DNA from: Leptoclinus maculatus
Taxonomy: Eukaryota; Chordata; Actinopteri; Perciformes; Stichaeidae
DNA: 64,000 bases
NCBI GenBank assembly: GCA_032191485.1
Contig: JAVDOI010000012.1
Span: 12,367,640 to 12,431,639 of the forward strand
Direction of reading: 5' to 3'
Shown: piece after piece, positions 21,801 to 34,469 of the stretch
Layout: the number at the start of each line of letters is the position of its first letter
Numbering within the stretch: position 1 is the first letter of the stretch
The notes under the pieces: generated by a model
The model's input: only the letters and a program-made list of their open reading frames with translations
Database searches by the model: none
What the model was told of the DNA's origin: nothing
Translations under genes and position numbers: made by a program

Positions 21801-24438
21801 CTCTCCTATGGATCCTTAAAACGTCTCACAAGGCATTTCATTCATTAATCTAAAGAAATAAGGCCTTTATTGCTGTTAAACATTTTAAATATATACATTT
21901 TTCTGACATTGCAATTTCAAATATAACAAAACATCAATCGTAGGGTAGTAAGGGACTAATGTTCCCAGACTCTGAATTTGCTCACACGCTTGCATGCAGT
22001 TCCAACAACACGGCCTACATCAAGTCACATTTTAGTTATTGTACAGTTGGTCTTCAATTTATTCCCAGTAGCTTTAAAACAAGTCTTAAATCTGAAGGAA
22101 TTCTGCTGCTGTATATATTTGCTCTTGTTATGTTTTTGATTATTTCTTTTTTTTTTTAATCATAACTTAGAATGATCGATTCTCTTATTTTTTTAATGAC
22201 CCTGTAGACTTTCTGACAATCTCCAGTGATAATGCCGAGTCCACTGACTTCGTCCTAGAGGAGCCTCACAATGAAAATCCAGAGATCTCCTCACTCGATC
22301 ATCAACCAGGTGACGTTTCATCAGGAGTTATTTAAACTATTTACATCCTGTTTTACCTTCTGACAAAGCAAAGCACCTCCATTTCAACAGCTGCTTAATA
22401 GTAGTTTAATCATTATTAGTGCTATGCCGTATTTTGTGATCATAGTTTAGTTTGATGGTACAGCTGCGCATTGGATTGTGTTATGTTTTGTTTATCAAGA
22501 CGGAATATATTTTCATTCAGACTCAGAACAGATTCCATATGTCTTCCAGATTGTGACAGAACGGCGATGGAGACCCCGACACTGAACCAGACCACCCTGC
22601 TCAATAACGAGGACGAGGCCTTTGCACTCGAACCTGTGACCGTCACTCGTAGGCGCAACTAAACAACCCTCAAACCGTGTTCCCTCAACTCACAGATCAC
22701 ATTGCTGTACAAAGAGAGCCAAACCAAAGAAGTTGTCACACAAACAGCGGCCTCTTGATACTCAAAACAAGCGTTCTCATGACCTTCTGCCGTTTCTTTT
22801 CAGCGAACTCGGAGAGGAAGAGGGGGAAGAGGAAACGCAAGTTGGTTGTGGACCAGACTAAAGAGCTGACCAATGAATCCATCAGAGGGCAGCTCCTCGA
22901 CGATTCAGATCTGGTCGCCCCGTTGGACATGGCCCCGCCCACTCTGCAGCTCATGCAGTGGAAGGAGGGCGGCGGAGTGGACAAACTCTTTACACAGCCG
23001 TGTTCCACTGTAGCAGCTCCACAGATGAAGAAGGTGAAAAAGATAAACAAAGCCCTGCAGTGATGGTCTTTTATCTTAAAAACGACGAATCAATCCGAAG
23101 CGAACATTCAATTGAAATTACTCCTGTTACCGTTTTAATGTAATTTTGCCTTTGCAGCTCTTTGCCAAGAGTATTTTCCAGGTGAAACCGTATGTAGTGC
23201 AAGAGGAGGTTGAGGTGATGCGTCAGGATGGACAAGATGGTAGGAAGTGAACTATAATCTCTATTTGAACGCATCACTGGTGTTGTCCTCTGTTCTGCCT
23301 TTTGTGACATGCAGTCTGCATAATTATGTCTCGTGTAGTTCAGAGGGGCACGAGCGCCCTCACCACAGACAACGTCAGTGTCGTGGATTCATCAATAGAT
23401 CCCGAAAGAACACATAACACCGAGCTGACCGACCTCGATCACATGAACAACACTCTACCTGAGAAGTACTCAGAGCTCGCACAAGTAAGCATTAGCGTGT
23501 CGGACGAAGAGAAGTCATTCATTTCCCCATTCATGATGTCCTTTTACCTTTCTCACGTTTGGTTTGTAACCTGTGCCGTGTCAGGATGACAACAGTTCGG
23601 AGTTCTCACATCCAGAGCTTCCATCAGAGGACTCCATGTTTGTCCATCCGTCTCACGTGCAGCAGGAGACTCAGTCAACTTCCCTCCACACTCAGGTGCC
23701 TGTGAACACACACGCAGTCACAAATAGAAACAGGGCAGGAAGTTAGACTCCAATTTCACTGCTCTTATCGTTGGAATGAAAGCAAACTAAAAATGGCTGG
23801 TGCAGTAAACAAACTACAAATCTAACAGTGTTTGCCAGATGGCAGGTGCTAATTTGTTATTTCCCCATGCTGCCTTGGAGATGTTCCCGGCATCACTCAC
23901 TGAAATACGGTCCTTTTTGTAACCTGCAGTCTATGCTGGACAGCCAGGACTTTGAGGAGAGGAGGATAACCAGACGTACACAGAAGCTTCTGGACATTCT
24001 AAAAGTAAGGACGTAAAAAACAATAGTTCAGGTATTAGAATCACAGTAACACCAACTACCAAATCTTACATGTTATATTTGCCTGTATGTTGATGACACG
24101 GGAGCTGTTTCCATGTTAGGGAGTGTCCCTGCTCGTTGAATGGCAGATTCAAATCTATAGTCCCAGTGGACAGGGATTCATATGCAAGACGGGCGGGGCA
24201 GGATTAGAGATAATGTTGAATGAATTGAATCATCTCTCTCGTGTTTTGGCAGAGCCAGGGCAACAGCATCACCTCGTTCAGCCTGAAGGCGCTCTGTGAA
24301 GGAGGAACTCGCTCGCAGGCTGCAACCACCTTCTTCTGTCTCCTGATCCTGAACAAACAAAAAGCCCTTCACCTGCACCAGAGAGCACCCTATGAGGACA
24401 TCACTGCCACACCTGGACCCAATTTCTACAATGACTAA
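18821..24438 (+). CDS. rad21l1: Meiotic cohesin kleisin RAD21-like 1
   Basis: Kleisin subunit that bridges the SMC1 and SMC3 heads in meiotic cohesin on chromosome axes. It is about 537 residues, close to the mammalian length. Coding exons: 18821-18964, 19070-19199, 19920-20019, 20409-20509, 21044-21151, 22208-22309, 22550-22648, 22804-23033, 23158-23239, 23339-23484, 23585-23695, 23930-24004 and 24253-24438. All joins keep frame. The N-terminal kleisin domain has SKRGPLSKIWLAAHWERKLT, KAHIFECNLE and RTSGHLLVGVVRIYSRKTKY. The middle has FSLNQCRSEEITL and TTLLNNEDEAFALEP, then KRKRKLVVDQTKEL. The winged-helix C terminus reads ITSFSLKALCEGGTRSQAAT and PYEDITATPGPNFYND. The start is a tandem ATGATG at 18818. 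I take the second ATG because the family begins MFY. Intron 1 opens with a long A run. It is RAD21L1 rather than RAD21 by its MFYTQ start and diverged centre. Confidence 0.95.
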
Positions 24439-25664
24439 AACGCAATGCAGTTTCTTAAAATTCCAGAGTTGCAGTCTTGGTTCTGTCTGATCTGCCTCGT
24501 GCACAAGTAGCACCGGTTTGTGTTACTATGTCAGTCTCTCGGGGTAAAGTAAACATTTACTCCAATAGATTTCTGGGCTAAATAGTAAAAGAAAAATATG
24601 CTTGAAAAGAAGAATCTCACTTTACATCATATGTCACACACATTGGTATGCTTGTGTGTGTGTCCCAAAACCTGTAAATACTATTTCACTTGTTCTCGGT
24701 ACTTTTCGTTTATGAGAAATTGGGAAAGTATCAACGAAGGAACATTTAGTCTCAAACTCTTTATTAGGCCTCTGACATCAGATATGGGCTCCTCATCCCT
24801 AACTTTTTTACGTGATCTACAAGGTCCTTTGAGTGTTTATTTAATTATTGTTGTATTGTTCGATGCAACATAATGTTAGTTATTCTTGTGATCTTTTTGG
24901 ACTGAAATTTCTTGCATGTTCAGTTCATGTTTTACACCAGTTCCTCTTCCATGTATTCTAAACACAGGACTGTTATGTCTTATCTGAGATGTCAGGAAAA
25001 CTGCTTCATTGTAAGCAAACGTTGCAAATGTTTACGTTAAAGTACAGATTATATTTACATATATTTAAATCTGTTCCCTGTATCGATGGAAAACACTAGA
25101 CTGAATGTTTTAGATGTTTTTGCATTTTTATAGCTTCAGCAGGATACATTTGATGTTACTGAAGTTTGGGATATGAAACTAAATTCATATATTGGCATTA
25201 TTGAGGTCAAGATGTTATTTTCATTATATTTGTTTCCTGCAGCTTGAATCCAGAAAACTCAGTACAGTACTTCTGTACAGCCCTGTGCTGTAGTCTTAAC
25301 ATCAAATAAGGTGACTTAAATTATACATAGAGTCAAATGAGTTGTATTTATTTATCAGCCTACAACTTGTCACAATGTGTAAATCATCTATTTTAGTCTG
25401 TGCTCATTGTAGGCCTGACTTCACACATTTGGGGATAACATACTATTGTATCACACGTGACAGTAGGATATGACCACTAACAGACTATATGCTTAGAAGG
25501 CATAGGAATGACTACACAACTGGAATTCAATAACATTCACACTTCCCACTCGTTCTTGTAGTTCTTTATGGAACTAGTCGAGAATTTAAACCTTTAAGTC
25601 TTTTAAAATGTTTTTTTTGTTATGAAATTGTAAATGTGTCATTGTGGATTGTATTCAAATAAAC
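24439..25664 (+). other. 3' UTR of rad21l1
   Basis: Non-coding AT-rich sequence after the rad21l1 stop, up to an AATAAA at about 25658-25663. I take that as the likely poly(A) signal because it is the best placed in the region. Confidence 0.5.
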
Positions 25665-25879
25665 ACATGAATGAATGGATGTTTTAATGTATTCCTATCT
25701 TTAAGGAACAAAGTTTGCTCCAACTGTGGCTTGCATTAGTCCGTGAATGCTCCTCTGCACACTCATCCATCATCTGAGGTGTTGTACGTGTAACCAGTGC
25801 AGCCCTATTCCTCAGTCAGTGTTTATAAATGAATGGGCTTTATAAATTACGACTCACCCTGTCGGACAGTATATCTTCC

Positions 25880-26145
25880 CATCGGCCAGCACGCACTAAC
25901 GTGCGGTGGACTCGTGCCCAATGAAGCGTACGTTATTCCCCTGCTGTCACTTTAAGAAGCACCGATGCAGCAGACGCAGTCGCCTCATTTCGTCTCCGGG
26001 CTTCATGGCTGCAGGATGGACTCGCGTCAGCATCAGCAGCATCTTTTCTTCCTGTTGCCACCAGGGACTCTACATCATCGACCATCAAGTGTGGCGGGAA
26101 CCGAGGCTTCTCTGCGATGCGCAACTTCCACCTGGCGAAATGGTA
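25880..26145 (+). promoter_or_regulatory. Likely snph promoter or 5' UTR exon
   Basis: A GC- and CpG-rich island stands out from AT-rich flanks and contains the palindrome GCACGCACTAACGTGC. It ends with a possible donor (AAATG|GTATTG). It lies 1.8 kb upstream of the first coding exon of snph on the same strand, so an untranslated first exon is the simplest reading. The 111-codon frame across it has no recognisable domain. Confidence 0.4.
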
Positions 26146-26149
26146 TTGT

Positions 26150-27949
26150 TTGATGACGGTCTGTTGAAAGAAATCAGCTGTGTCGGTGTTTTGTGTGCGC
26201 GTGCACAGCTAACCAGAACCTTTGAGATTCAGAGTATATAGTGTCCCTGTTAAATAACCGTATTTAGGACACACAGTTGGGACTTAATGTCTCGACTGTT
26301 TCTATCGGAAGCTGCGTTTTCTTTTATGGAAAGTACCTGCTGGGTTGTTAGATGTCCTGTTTAGAGACTCCTTTGTAGTCAGCTGACTTTTTCGGCTTAT
26401 ACTAAAAAAAAGTAATCACACCAGACCTGCCTGCTTATCTAACACTGCTTTACAGTATAGGCGACAAATGTGGGGAGGAAACAAATCCTGCAATTTAATG
26501 CCATCATTATTATTCAAGGACACATCCCTATTTATCCCGAAGCATTGTGGCACCATCAGCTGACTATCTCATCTCCACGTCTGAATGGTGCTTTAAGTAG
26601 TTCCATCCGTCTGCTGCATGTGTGCTGCTCGCCTCCACATAACACCGATACTCGCACTTACGTAAGATGATTGCGTATTTCTCACCAATAACGTACTTGC
26701 CACTTGTTGCGCAGACAGAAGAGAGGGAGGTGAGATGTCCTGTCTCGTCGTCCTAGAATTTAAATATAGGACAAACATTAATGAATATGCGTGTGTTTCG
26801 TTTAGACTTTTCATTATCAGGATACATCTGCTGTGTGTGCAGCCACTATAGAGATTTATCCATAAGCAGGTTGAAGTGAGGCACTTTTCAAGGATGAGAA
26901 TATTTTGTCCTCATCTTTCATTTTTGCTTTAAGATAGAACATAACTTTTCCACAATTGGGGTGGTGAGCTACCACCCAAAGCTACCTGATTACTTTTATT
27001 TATAAACAGGGGGTGGAGCTACCACTGAGGTCATGTTCTCTGTGTCAATCTTCAGCTACACTTTTTACAGCACCAAATGTAAACAATTAGGACTATAGGG
27101 TTGGGTATAGATATCAGTGCTGAGATACCAAACTTTGGGAATATATAAACCTGTTTTGACCCTTTTATTAATTTAACAATAAATGTCAAACTGCTCATTG
27201 CAGCAGAGTTTAACAGAATAAGATTCACCAAAATCAAACGGTCTAAAGATAGACAAAATTGGAATAGGAAAAATCTGATCAAATAATAAGTAAATAAGCT
27301 TAAAACTCCAGCCAGCGAATTCAATACTTAACTCCTTTCAGTCTGTAGTCGATACCCAGCTGTACAAGACAGATACCTTCATGTATGAGGGAATAAATTA
27401 CAGATAATATAATTAAACAGTTTACAGAATAAATATAACATGAAAGATCTAAGTAAGTATATCTAAATATTTTGCTACGGCACTACTTTTATGTGACACA
27501 AGGGTGATTTTTTTTATGTAGGGACCCTTTAAACTCCTGTAGTGTTGTCACCAAATGTCAGATGTACTTTGTTGCCCTTTGACATCAGTTCATGTGAAGG
27601 TTCATCACGTTTATGTGCAGCTCTGCAGGACACAGCTCACAGAGAGGCAGCTGACAGTGAACTCACTGTTCCCCTTTGTGTCAGCACAGAAAGGAGGCTT
27701 TATTTGCTGCTGGCGTACACTATTTTAATTAGGGTTAGGGTTACATTATTGTCATTGACTTGCAGTGAAGAAGCACATAATGGCCACAACGCAGTATGCT
27801 TACAAGGGATATTTGTGATTTAGATTACCGTTAGCTGATTTGCAGGTTTTGCCTCTGATGTGTTTTTGTAACTGTTCTTACGGTCCAGCTGTGAGGGCTC
27901 CTAGCGTCCCTCTCTAGAGGCAGCAGTGGAGCGGTTGGAGGTCCCTCGC
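26150..27949. other. Probable snph first intron
   Basis: No coding exon supported. A TTAGGGTTAGGGTTA run at about 27729-27743 is too short to call an interstitial telomere. Confidence 0.45.
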
Positions 27950-30007
27950 ATGTCAATGTCGCTCACTCCGAGTCGAAAGCCCTCCTCAGGTCAGCGCAGG
28001 TACTGTTTGCATCCTTTGCACACCTTCGGTTTCAGAGTGATGCGAGACATATGTTGTTTTTTTACTTCTCACTGTATTGTAAAAGAATGTAATGTGGTCT
28101 CTCCCTCCAAGGCGCTCCGTTGGCACTGGTGGCGGCAGCGGGCGATATTCCCACAGTGATACATCCAGTATTCACACCTACCCCGGTCGGGCTAGGGCGG
28201 CAGAGGGCAGCCCCACAGCTCGGACATATCCTACCACACCCAGGTATGTTATTATCATACAATTCTCTTTGTACTATATCTTGATATGATAATATGCCTC
28301 GAGGGTCATATTCAACAGCAGTTTGATTTGCACGAGGGTTAATATGTTCCTAGCTTTTCACAATTCACTACCACTTGTTTGTTGTCAACCGGACTCACAA
28401 TTTACTGTTCTCACACGCGATTAATTAAGCAAAGAACTTTACGTTTATTTCCTCTTTTTTTTCACGCTGTGTTGATTCAGGCGACAAGCAAAGCACACAG
28501 CTTGCAGTGACAACCATGGGATCAGGCCCCCGACCCCGGAGCAGTACCTTACCCCTCTGCAGCAGAAGGAGGTGTGTATACGACATCTGCGAGCCAGGCT
28601 GAGGGACAACGTGGAAAGACTACAACACAGGTGAGTTTTTTTTCTCCTTCAAAATCCTTTTAGGGTTCCTGTTCGCTAACCACCTTGGTTTGTTTCTTTA
28701 AAAGAGAAATAACTCTAACGCTATTCACTTGTCCCTTACTCTGTATCAGAGACTGTGAAATAGATGGGTTGAGGACCCAACTGTACAGGATGCAGGAGGA
28801 CTGGATAGAGGAGGAATGTCACCGCGTGGAGGCCCAGTTGGCGCTGAAAGAGGCCCGCAAGGAGATCCAACACCTTCAGGTGGTGGTGGATACAGTGAAG
28901 TCCAACCTGAGCGTCCGCGAACAAAACCCCCATGACCACAAGCCTTACTCGGGGCTGCAGCCAGCTCGACAAGGGGGCAAGTCTCGCTCCTGTGACTGTT
29001 CCCCAGCCAGCACTTTGAGTCGCAGCGCCACCCGCACCCGACTGAGCAGCGAGGCCCTGCATCTGGAGCACAGCCCGAACGCTCCCGAGTCAAGCAGAGC
29101 GTCTCGCCCAGCAGGACAAACCCACCTGCTCCTGGAGGCGGCCCTCCTGTCGGAGCAGCTGCCTCCGCAGGGCCACATGCGAGGCCCCCCGGCTGTGCCA
29201 CGTGCTTCCACCTACGAAAGGCTGTGCAGCGGGGGGGCGGTGTTGCCAATGTCACACTCCTGCCACGCCCTCAGTGGCAGCAGCAGCTGCAAGTGCAGTG
29301 GCCACACCTACCTCCCTCATCACCACTTGTTCCTGCATTTACCTCAGGAGGAGGCCTCGGTTGCAGTGGAAACTGCTGCTGCCCCTGCCAGTGATCCTAT
29401 CCCTACTCCCTCTCCTGCTGCGGAGAAGAAACCAGAGGTGCGCTCCCAGGCCTGCAGCCCAACCATGACCTGGCTGTGTGAGGAAAGCGGCGTCGAAGAG
29501 CTGAGTATCATTTCTTTAGCCACAGCAGACCTCACCCCCTCAGAACCACATCTGTTTCCATTGTCTTTACCTGCCGGGCTCCCTCCTGAACGTTCATACA
29601 GCGTAGAGCCGCTACCAGCCGACAAACCGGAGGTAACAAAGATGCCAGCAGAGCCCCACACCTGCCAGCCCCCCCCTACAGCTCCTCTCCCAGAGAGGCG
29701 GGACGCTACAGTGGTGGAGATAGAGGAGGACGATGGGGACGGAACCGAAGGTGCGAATGAAGACGGGTATTCCCCTCAGCTCTGCCATTGGAGCCGCTAC
29801 TTCCTCGTGGATCTGTTGGCTCTGGCGATGCCAGTGGTCCCGACCATGGCGTGGCTGTGTCGAGGGGCGTCGCGGGAAGTCCTGCCGGTGTATCATATTG
29901 GCTCCCTGCTGAGAGGTTGCTGTGCTGTGGCCCTCCACTCACTTCGCCGCAGGGGTGCCGGCAGGGGACGCAGGCCGACCAGCATGAATGGGACAACACC
30001 AATCTGA
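27950..30007 (+). CDS. snph: Syntaphilin
   Basis: Tail-anchored protein that, in mammals, docks axonal mitochondria to microtubules and was first described as a syntaxin-binding inhibitor of SNARE assembly. Four coding exons (27950-27999, 28112-28243, 28481-28630, 28750-30007) give about 529 residues. The start MSMSLTPSRKPSSG parallels mammalian MAMSLPGSRRTSAG. The coiled-coil part carries CSDNHGIRPPTPEQYLTPLQ (68-87), QQKEVCIRHL and RMQEDWIEEECHRVEAQLAL up to about residue 165. The C terminus has HWSRYFLVDLLALAMPVVPT (457-476), the hydrophobic anchor, and then LLRGCCAVALHS. The donor of exon 1 is at 27999 (CGCAG|GTACTG). The nearer CTCAG|GTCAGC would break frame. The middle third is Pro/Ser/Cys-rich and differs strongly from mammals, see findings. 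Confidence 0.93.
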
Positions 30008-31640
30008 GACATTAGGAAGACAACTCCCAACCTCTGCAATGCTGACTTCATTACGATTTGCTCATTGCCATTGGTTTGGATATCTCCTCTTATAAGATTT
30101 CTAGGTTTTACATACCGTCCTCGTGATTTCGTGGTCATGCCTTGCCTTAGAGAACAAATGATTAGTCGTACATTATTTCATTACTCAAATATACTTACTG
30201 CTACTGCCTGAGGTGTAAGTGGTGTTCTCTTTGTTGGAATCTGCATGTAACCCACAGTTTGGTTGGGTTCCCTTGCTTGAATTAAAAAGCCTGTATCTGG
30301 ATTTAGATGATACCTTCTGGGCAAAGATATGCACTTTGTCTTATGAAAATTAGCAGAAGAAAAATTGTCTGTTGAATGCTTCTCTATTTTTATCATCACA
30401 TTTCTAAACATTGTTAAATGGGAGAGTCGCAGTCATGACATTTGTTGGGCATCAACAAATACATGACAGTCAGTGTTTATCTGACTTGTGCAGGAGCAGT
30501 TAATAGATTTACAGAGCACAGTGAGTGAAGGCAGCAAAGTAATTTCCACCCACGGAAATATTGAATGTGGTTGAAAGCTGCCGGGACTTTTCCCTTTTGG
30601 AAAGCGTGTGCATCTAATCTGGTTCTGAGGTGCAGAACAGACAAATCACTGATATGTTTTGCCAATAAACAACACCAGGGAGTTTAAAACTATTCATTTG
30701 ATCCTGATGGGACGTTCATCCTCAACATTAACTAATTAATATTTTTTCTTGCTAAAATAATGAACCTGAATTAAAAAAAAAAATAAATCTGCAGTTTACA
30801 AACTAAATATACAAAGTAGAAAAAATGCCAAACAAAGCACTGTGCTCATAGCTTTTCAGCAGGACGGACTTTAATCTGGTTGTGTATCTACAATCACATA
30901 TTTCTATAAAAGCTTTAGGAATAAGGCAGAACATGCAGTAGATCGTGATCCACACAGCTAAATGAATGAAGGACTTGGATGAGCATTTTTGTTGACTGAC
31001 TTTGAGAAGAGATAACTGTTTTTGATACAGTGATATATTTTCTAATTTTACATGATCTTTGCACAGCTGCAAGGAAAGATTAACACTTTGCATCAGTGTA
31101 AGTTGCGCCCACAGCACTGATTAGCAGTTTATAATAATGATGTACTGTGTGTATCATTGTATACTCATCTTACAAGTGGCCCTTTTGTGTGTCGACTGAA
31201 AATGGCTCAATTGTAACTATAAACTATGACGTGCAGTGTGTATGGTTACCGATTTCAGCCTTATTCTGCAGAAAGAGCAATGTTTTAGCTTTCAGGGATC
31301 TTTCCAATAAGGTTTTGATTGTTCAATCAATAATTCAGCTTAAGACGGAGGAATAGCTACAAATTTAAACTTCAATGGAAAATAAAGTGTAATGTATGTT
31401 TGGAGGGACACATATTGTAATGTTGGAACTTTTTACTTATTTTCAATTTGTTTGACTTCGGCTCCAGAGCAACTACATTTCCTTCATATTAAAAATTGCT
31501 CGATATTTCACTTATCCTTCTCCATGTGAAACTAAACCTCCCATCAGCTTGTACTGTAAATAAAATAGTGATCAACTGTACTATTGCACAATACCCTGGG
31601 TATTTCCTCTCTTCTTGCAAAATAAAATATGCTTCCACCT
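30008..31640 (+). other. 3' UTR of snph
   Basis: Non-coding after the snph stop. Candidate poly(A) signals AATAAA stand at about 30664, 31381 and 31621. The transcript converges on fkbp1a from the other strand. Confidence 0.45.
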
Positions 31641-32240
31641 GTTTTCTTTTGTTATAGCGTGTAGTGTTTTGCAATACCATTAAATATGAATTCATAAATG
31701 AGGATGATATAACCTATTTTAAAAGGTAATACTATGATTAGTAGATCTTAACAGTGAGATACAATCATCCAAAAGGGAAGGAAAATAGCAGCTTGTGATA
31801 AAATTACTCTTTTAATGTTTTTAGAGTACGGAACAGACCGTTTACAACATCCACAGCTTGTTACACACAACTCCTTCAAACAAAGAATCACAAACCCCAA
31901 GATGTGCCTACAAATCTTTGTAGGGGAACTTACCATGCAAGTTTAGAAACCTTTTACCAAAGACCAAATATTTTTGTTTTGGCAAAATAAAATGTTTCCC
32001 CAGATGTTTTGCAGTCCACAAGCCCAAAGACGTCCAGTTGTGAGTGTTTCAGCAATAGTCATTTCACTCTTATAAATTAAGAATTGATGCTGCAGACAAA
32101 GACGCTCCTCCCTCTGCAGAGACCTGTAGGCTGCTCATGGCTATAATGTGCTTGATTCATGAATCTCTGGTTACAATGTATTCCACACTTTAAATGTAAC
32201 CCAATAACAAGTATCACAAAAGGTAATTCATAGAAATATC
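31641..32240. other. Gap between convergent genes
   Basis: AT-rich, nothing recognised. Confidence 0.5.
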
Positions 32241-32254
32241 ATTGTGTCAAACAA

Positions 32255-33003
32255 TTTATTCTTATCCAAGACAATTAATTACCCGCAATCAATACAATTT
32301 TAGTGTAAAGGCCACAGAGCCACAGGAATGAGATTGATTCAATACGTATGACACTTATCTAAAACCTGGTCCTGATGCCAGACACAATTTGTAAATTTTT
32401 TAGGTGAAATAAAAAACAAAACATCACCAAAAAAAAAATAGATAGCAGAATATGACAAAATAAAACATGGGATGAGATGGCCTATGACTTATTACAGTAT
32501 GGAACCTAAAGAATAGCATGGAGGATAAAGTTTTAAAGCAAGTGACGAAACACAAATTGTATCTAAATGTAAAGGAGAGTGAACTAGTGAAGATATAGAC
32601 ATAGGTCCTATGCAGGGTTCAAGAGCAGGAAACATCCATTATCATTTTTCCTCCATGTTCCCAAGATAGGAGTCGACCTGCGGTGAAACGAAAAAGGGGC
32701 GTTAGTGCTGTGGTCAGGGAGGAGAGGCAAGAGATATGAAGACTACGCATACTATTCAACCTGTAAACATTGATCTAACTTACAACGGCTAAATGTATAG
32801 TCACTGTACATGTGTATACAATAAATGTAAGCACGGTGCTGGAAAAAATTAAAATTAAAATAAAAATAAGGCATTCATCACTCACACTTGAGATATATTA
32901 AAAGCTACATAATTACCCCCATCCACCCAGAATAGGGTTAGATAAATAAAAGATTCTTACCCTGAAAATTTAAGTGGAATTTAACAAAGTGAGTGCACAA
33001 GTT
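32255..33003 (-). other. 3' UTR of fkbp1a with a possible alternative exon
   Basis: Extends from the fkbp1a stop to an AATAAA on the minus strand at about 32255-32260. Within it, 32642-32677 reads VDSYLGNMEEK then stop after an acceptor (CACCGCAG|GTC). It could be an alternative terminal exon in phase 0, but it is short enough to be chance. Confidence 0.4.
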
Positions 33004-34469
33004 TCAGGCTTCCAGACTGATCAGCTCCACATCGAAGGTGAGAGTGGCGTTTGGTGGGATGATCCCTGGGTGCCCTTTGCTGCCGTAGGCAAAGTCTGGT
33101 GAGCAAATCAGCTTTGCACGCTGACCTACACTCATCTGTGGAGGAGATGGAAGAGGTACTTATTCGAGTTCAACTGCAAAAAACACAAAATCCATTCTTA
33201 AATTGGACATCCCATGAATTGGAAATTAAAAAAAAAACATGAGGAAAAAAAATGTAAAACAGCATAATAGTTGTTTATTGCCTAGTAGGTTTTTTACACA
33301 GGCCTACAGTGAAGAGGCGAGTAGATAATACAAGATAAAAGAAAGTACTGCAAACAGTCAAGAAGCATAAATATAATTTAAACAATGACGAAAAATATGA
33401 ACAACAGATCTGTTTAAAAATTAAGAGCTCAACAGCTTTGTGCAAGATTGTGCAACAATATTTTCCAAGGAATGTGCATAAATTCACAGTATAATGTAAA
33501 GAGACTTTGTGCAGGTATACTACTGCTGCCATTAACTTAAGTAGCACACATATGATAAAGACTATATAACGCTAAATATCCACGTTAAGATAGTTTAAAA
33601 CAAGCTGCTCACCTGCGCTACTCCTTCTTCCCAGCCACGAATAACCTCCTGGTGTCCAATCTTGAATTTGAACGGCTTCCCCCGGGACCTCGAAGAATCA
33701 AACACTTTCCCGTCTGCCAGTGTGCCTGATAAAACCCATGAATATATGTATCGATGCATCAGTTGGGGTGACAGTTGGGGTTGTTGACAAGTATTTAGCC
33801 TCATAACGGTTACAGAGCTGTGAGCTACCGTTAGCCGACTAGCATCATGGGGCCGGTTAGCTTACGTTAGTGGGCTGACAGCAGCTACGGTACCGTTCGC
33901 TCGACAAGAGCTCCGTCCTTCTTAATGCCACTGATACTAGCAGTACAAACTTTTGAATTGTTCAATAAATGACACAAGTCGACGAGCAAATGTCTGACTG
34001 TAGCACCACCTTAGCTAGCGTTAGCCGAACAGACACAACAAGCAATTTGTTACGCTAAACATGGCATTGGACGTTAGCTGCGATGCTAGCCAGCACAAGC
34101 AGCAATATGCAACCAGTTAGATAGCGTTAACTGAAATAAATCACGCAAACAACAGGCTTTCACACCGCTATCCCGGCTCGCGTTTACGGGCTGCATGTAG
34201 CTGCACGTTAGCTAAAAAACACCCAAAAAACATGAATGTAAGCGTTCAGATTGTTAAACTCCATTCAGCAGTAGTCCAGCCTCCATACTCACCGACATAG
34301 TGCACCACGACGCGCTGCCCCTTCTTCGGAAATGTCCGTCCTGAAAATAAAAGAGCGAGTGTTTAACAATGGACCGTACACACTGTGAATGTATCCGTAT
34401 TTAAGTCGTTAAATGAGGCACATTATCCCCACCATCGCCCGGAGTTATGGTCTCAATGTCTACTCCCAT
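33004..34469 (-). CDS. fkbp1a: FKBP12-type peptidyl-prolyl isomerase
   Basis: Small cytosolic prolyl cis-trans isomerase that binds FK506 and rapamycin and also stabilises ryanodine receptors and TGF-beta type I receptors. Exons on the minus strand: 34433-34469, 34293-34340, 33613-33725 and 33004-33135, giving 109 residues against 108 in mammals (an extra Ala ends the chain). Start MGVDIETITPGDGRTFPKKG. The active-site aromatics are present: Tyr in VVHYVG, Phe-Asp in VFDSS, Phe in FKFKIG, Val-Ile in [11 protein letters not shown] with its Trp, Tyr in FAYG and Phe in FDVEL. The residue after Gln21 is Arg, and the usual TC pair of GQTCVVHY is missing. It fits FKBP1A better than FKBP1B because of [20 protein letters not shown]. 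It sits tail-to-tail with snph, as expected if the 20p13 block is conserved. Confidence 0.95.

Noticed and set aside
27729..27743. TTAGGGTTAGGGTTA, possible interstitial telomere
   Set aside because: Only about two and a half units, expected by chance or slippage.
28736..29661. Several 88-169 codon frames antisense or out of frame in the large snph exon
   Set aside because: The snph frame explains the exon. The others have no domain and no splice or start context of their own.
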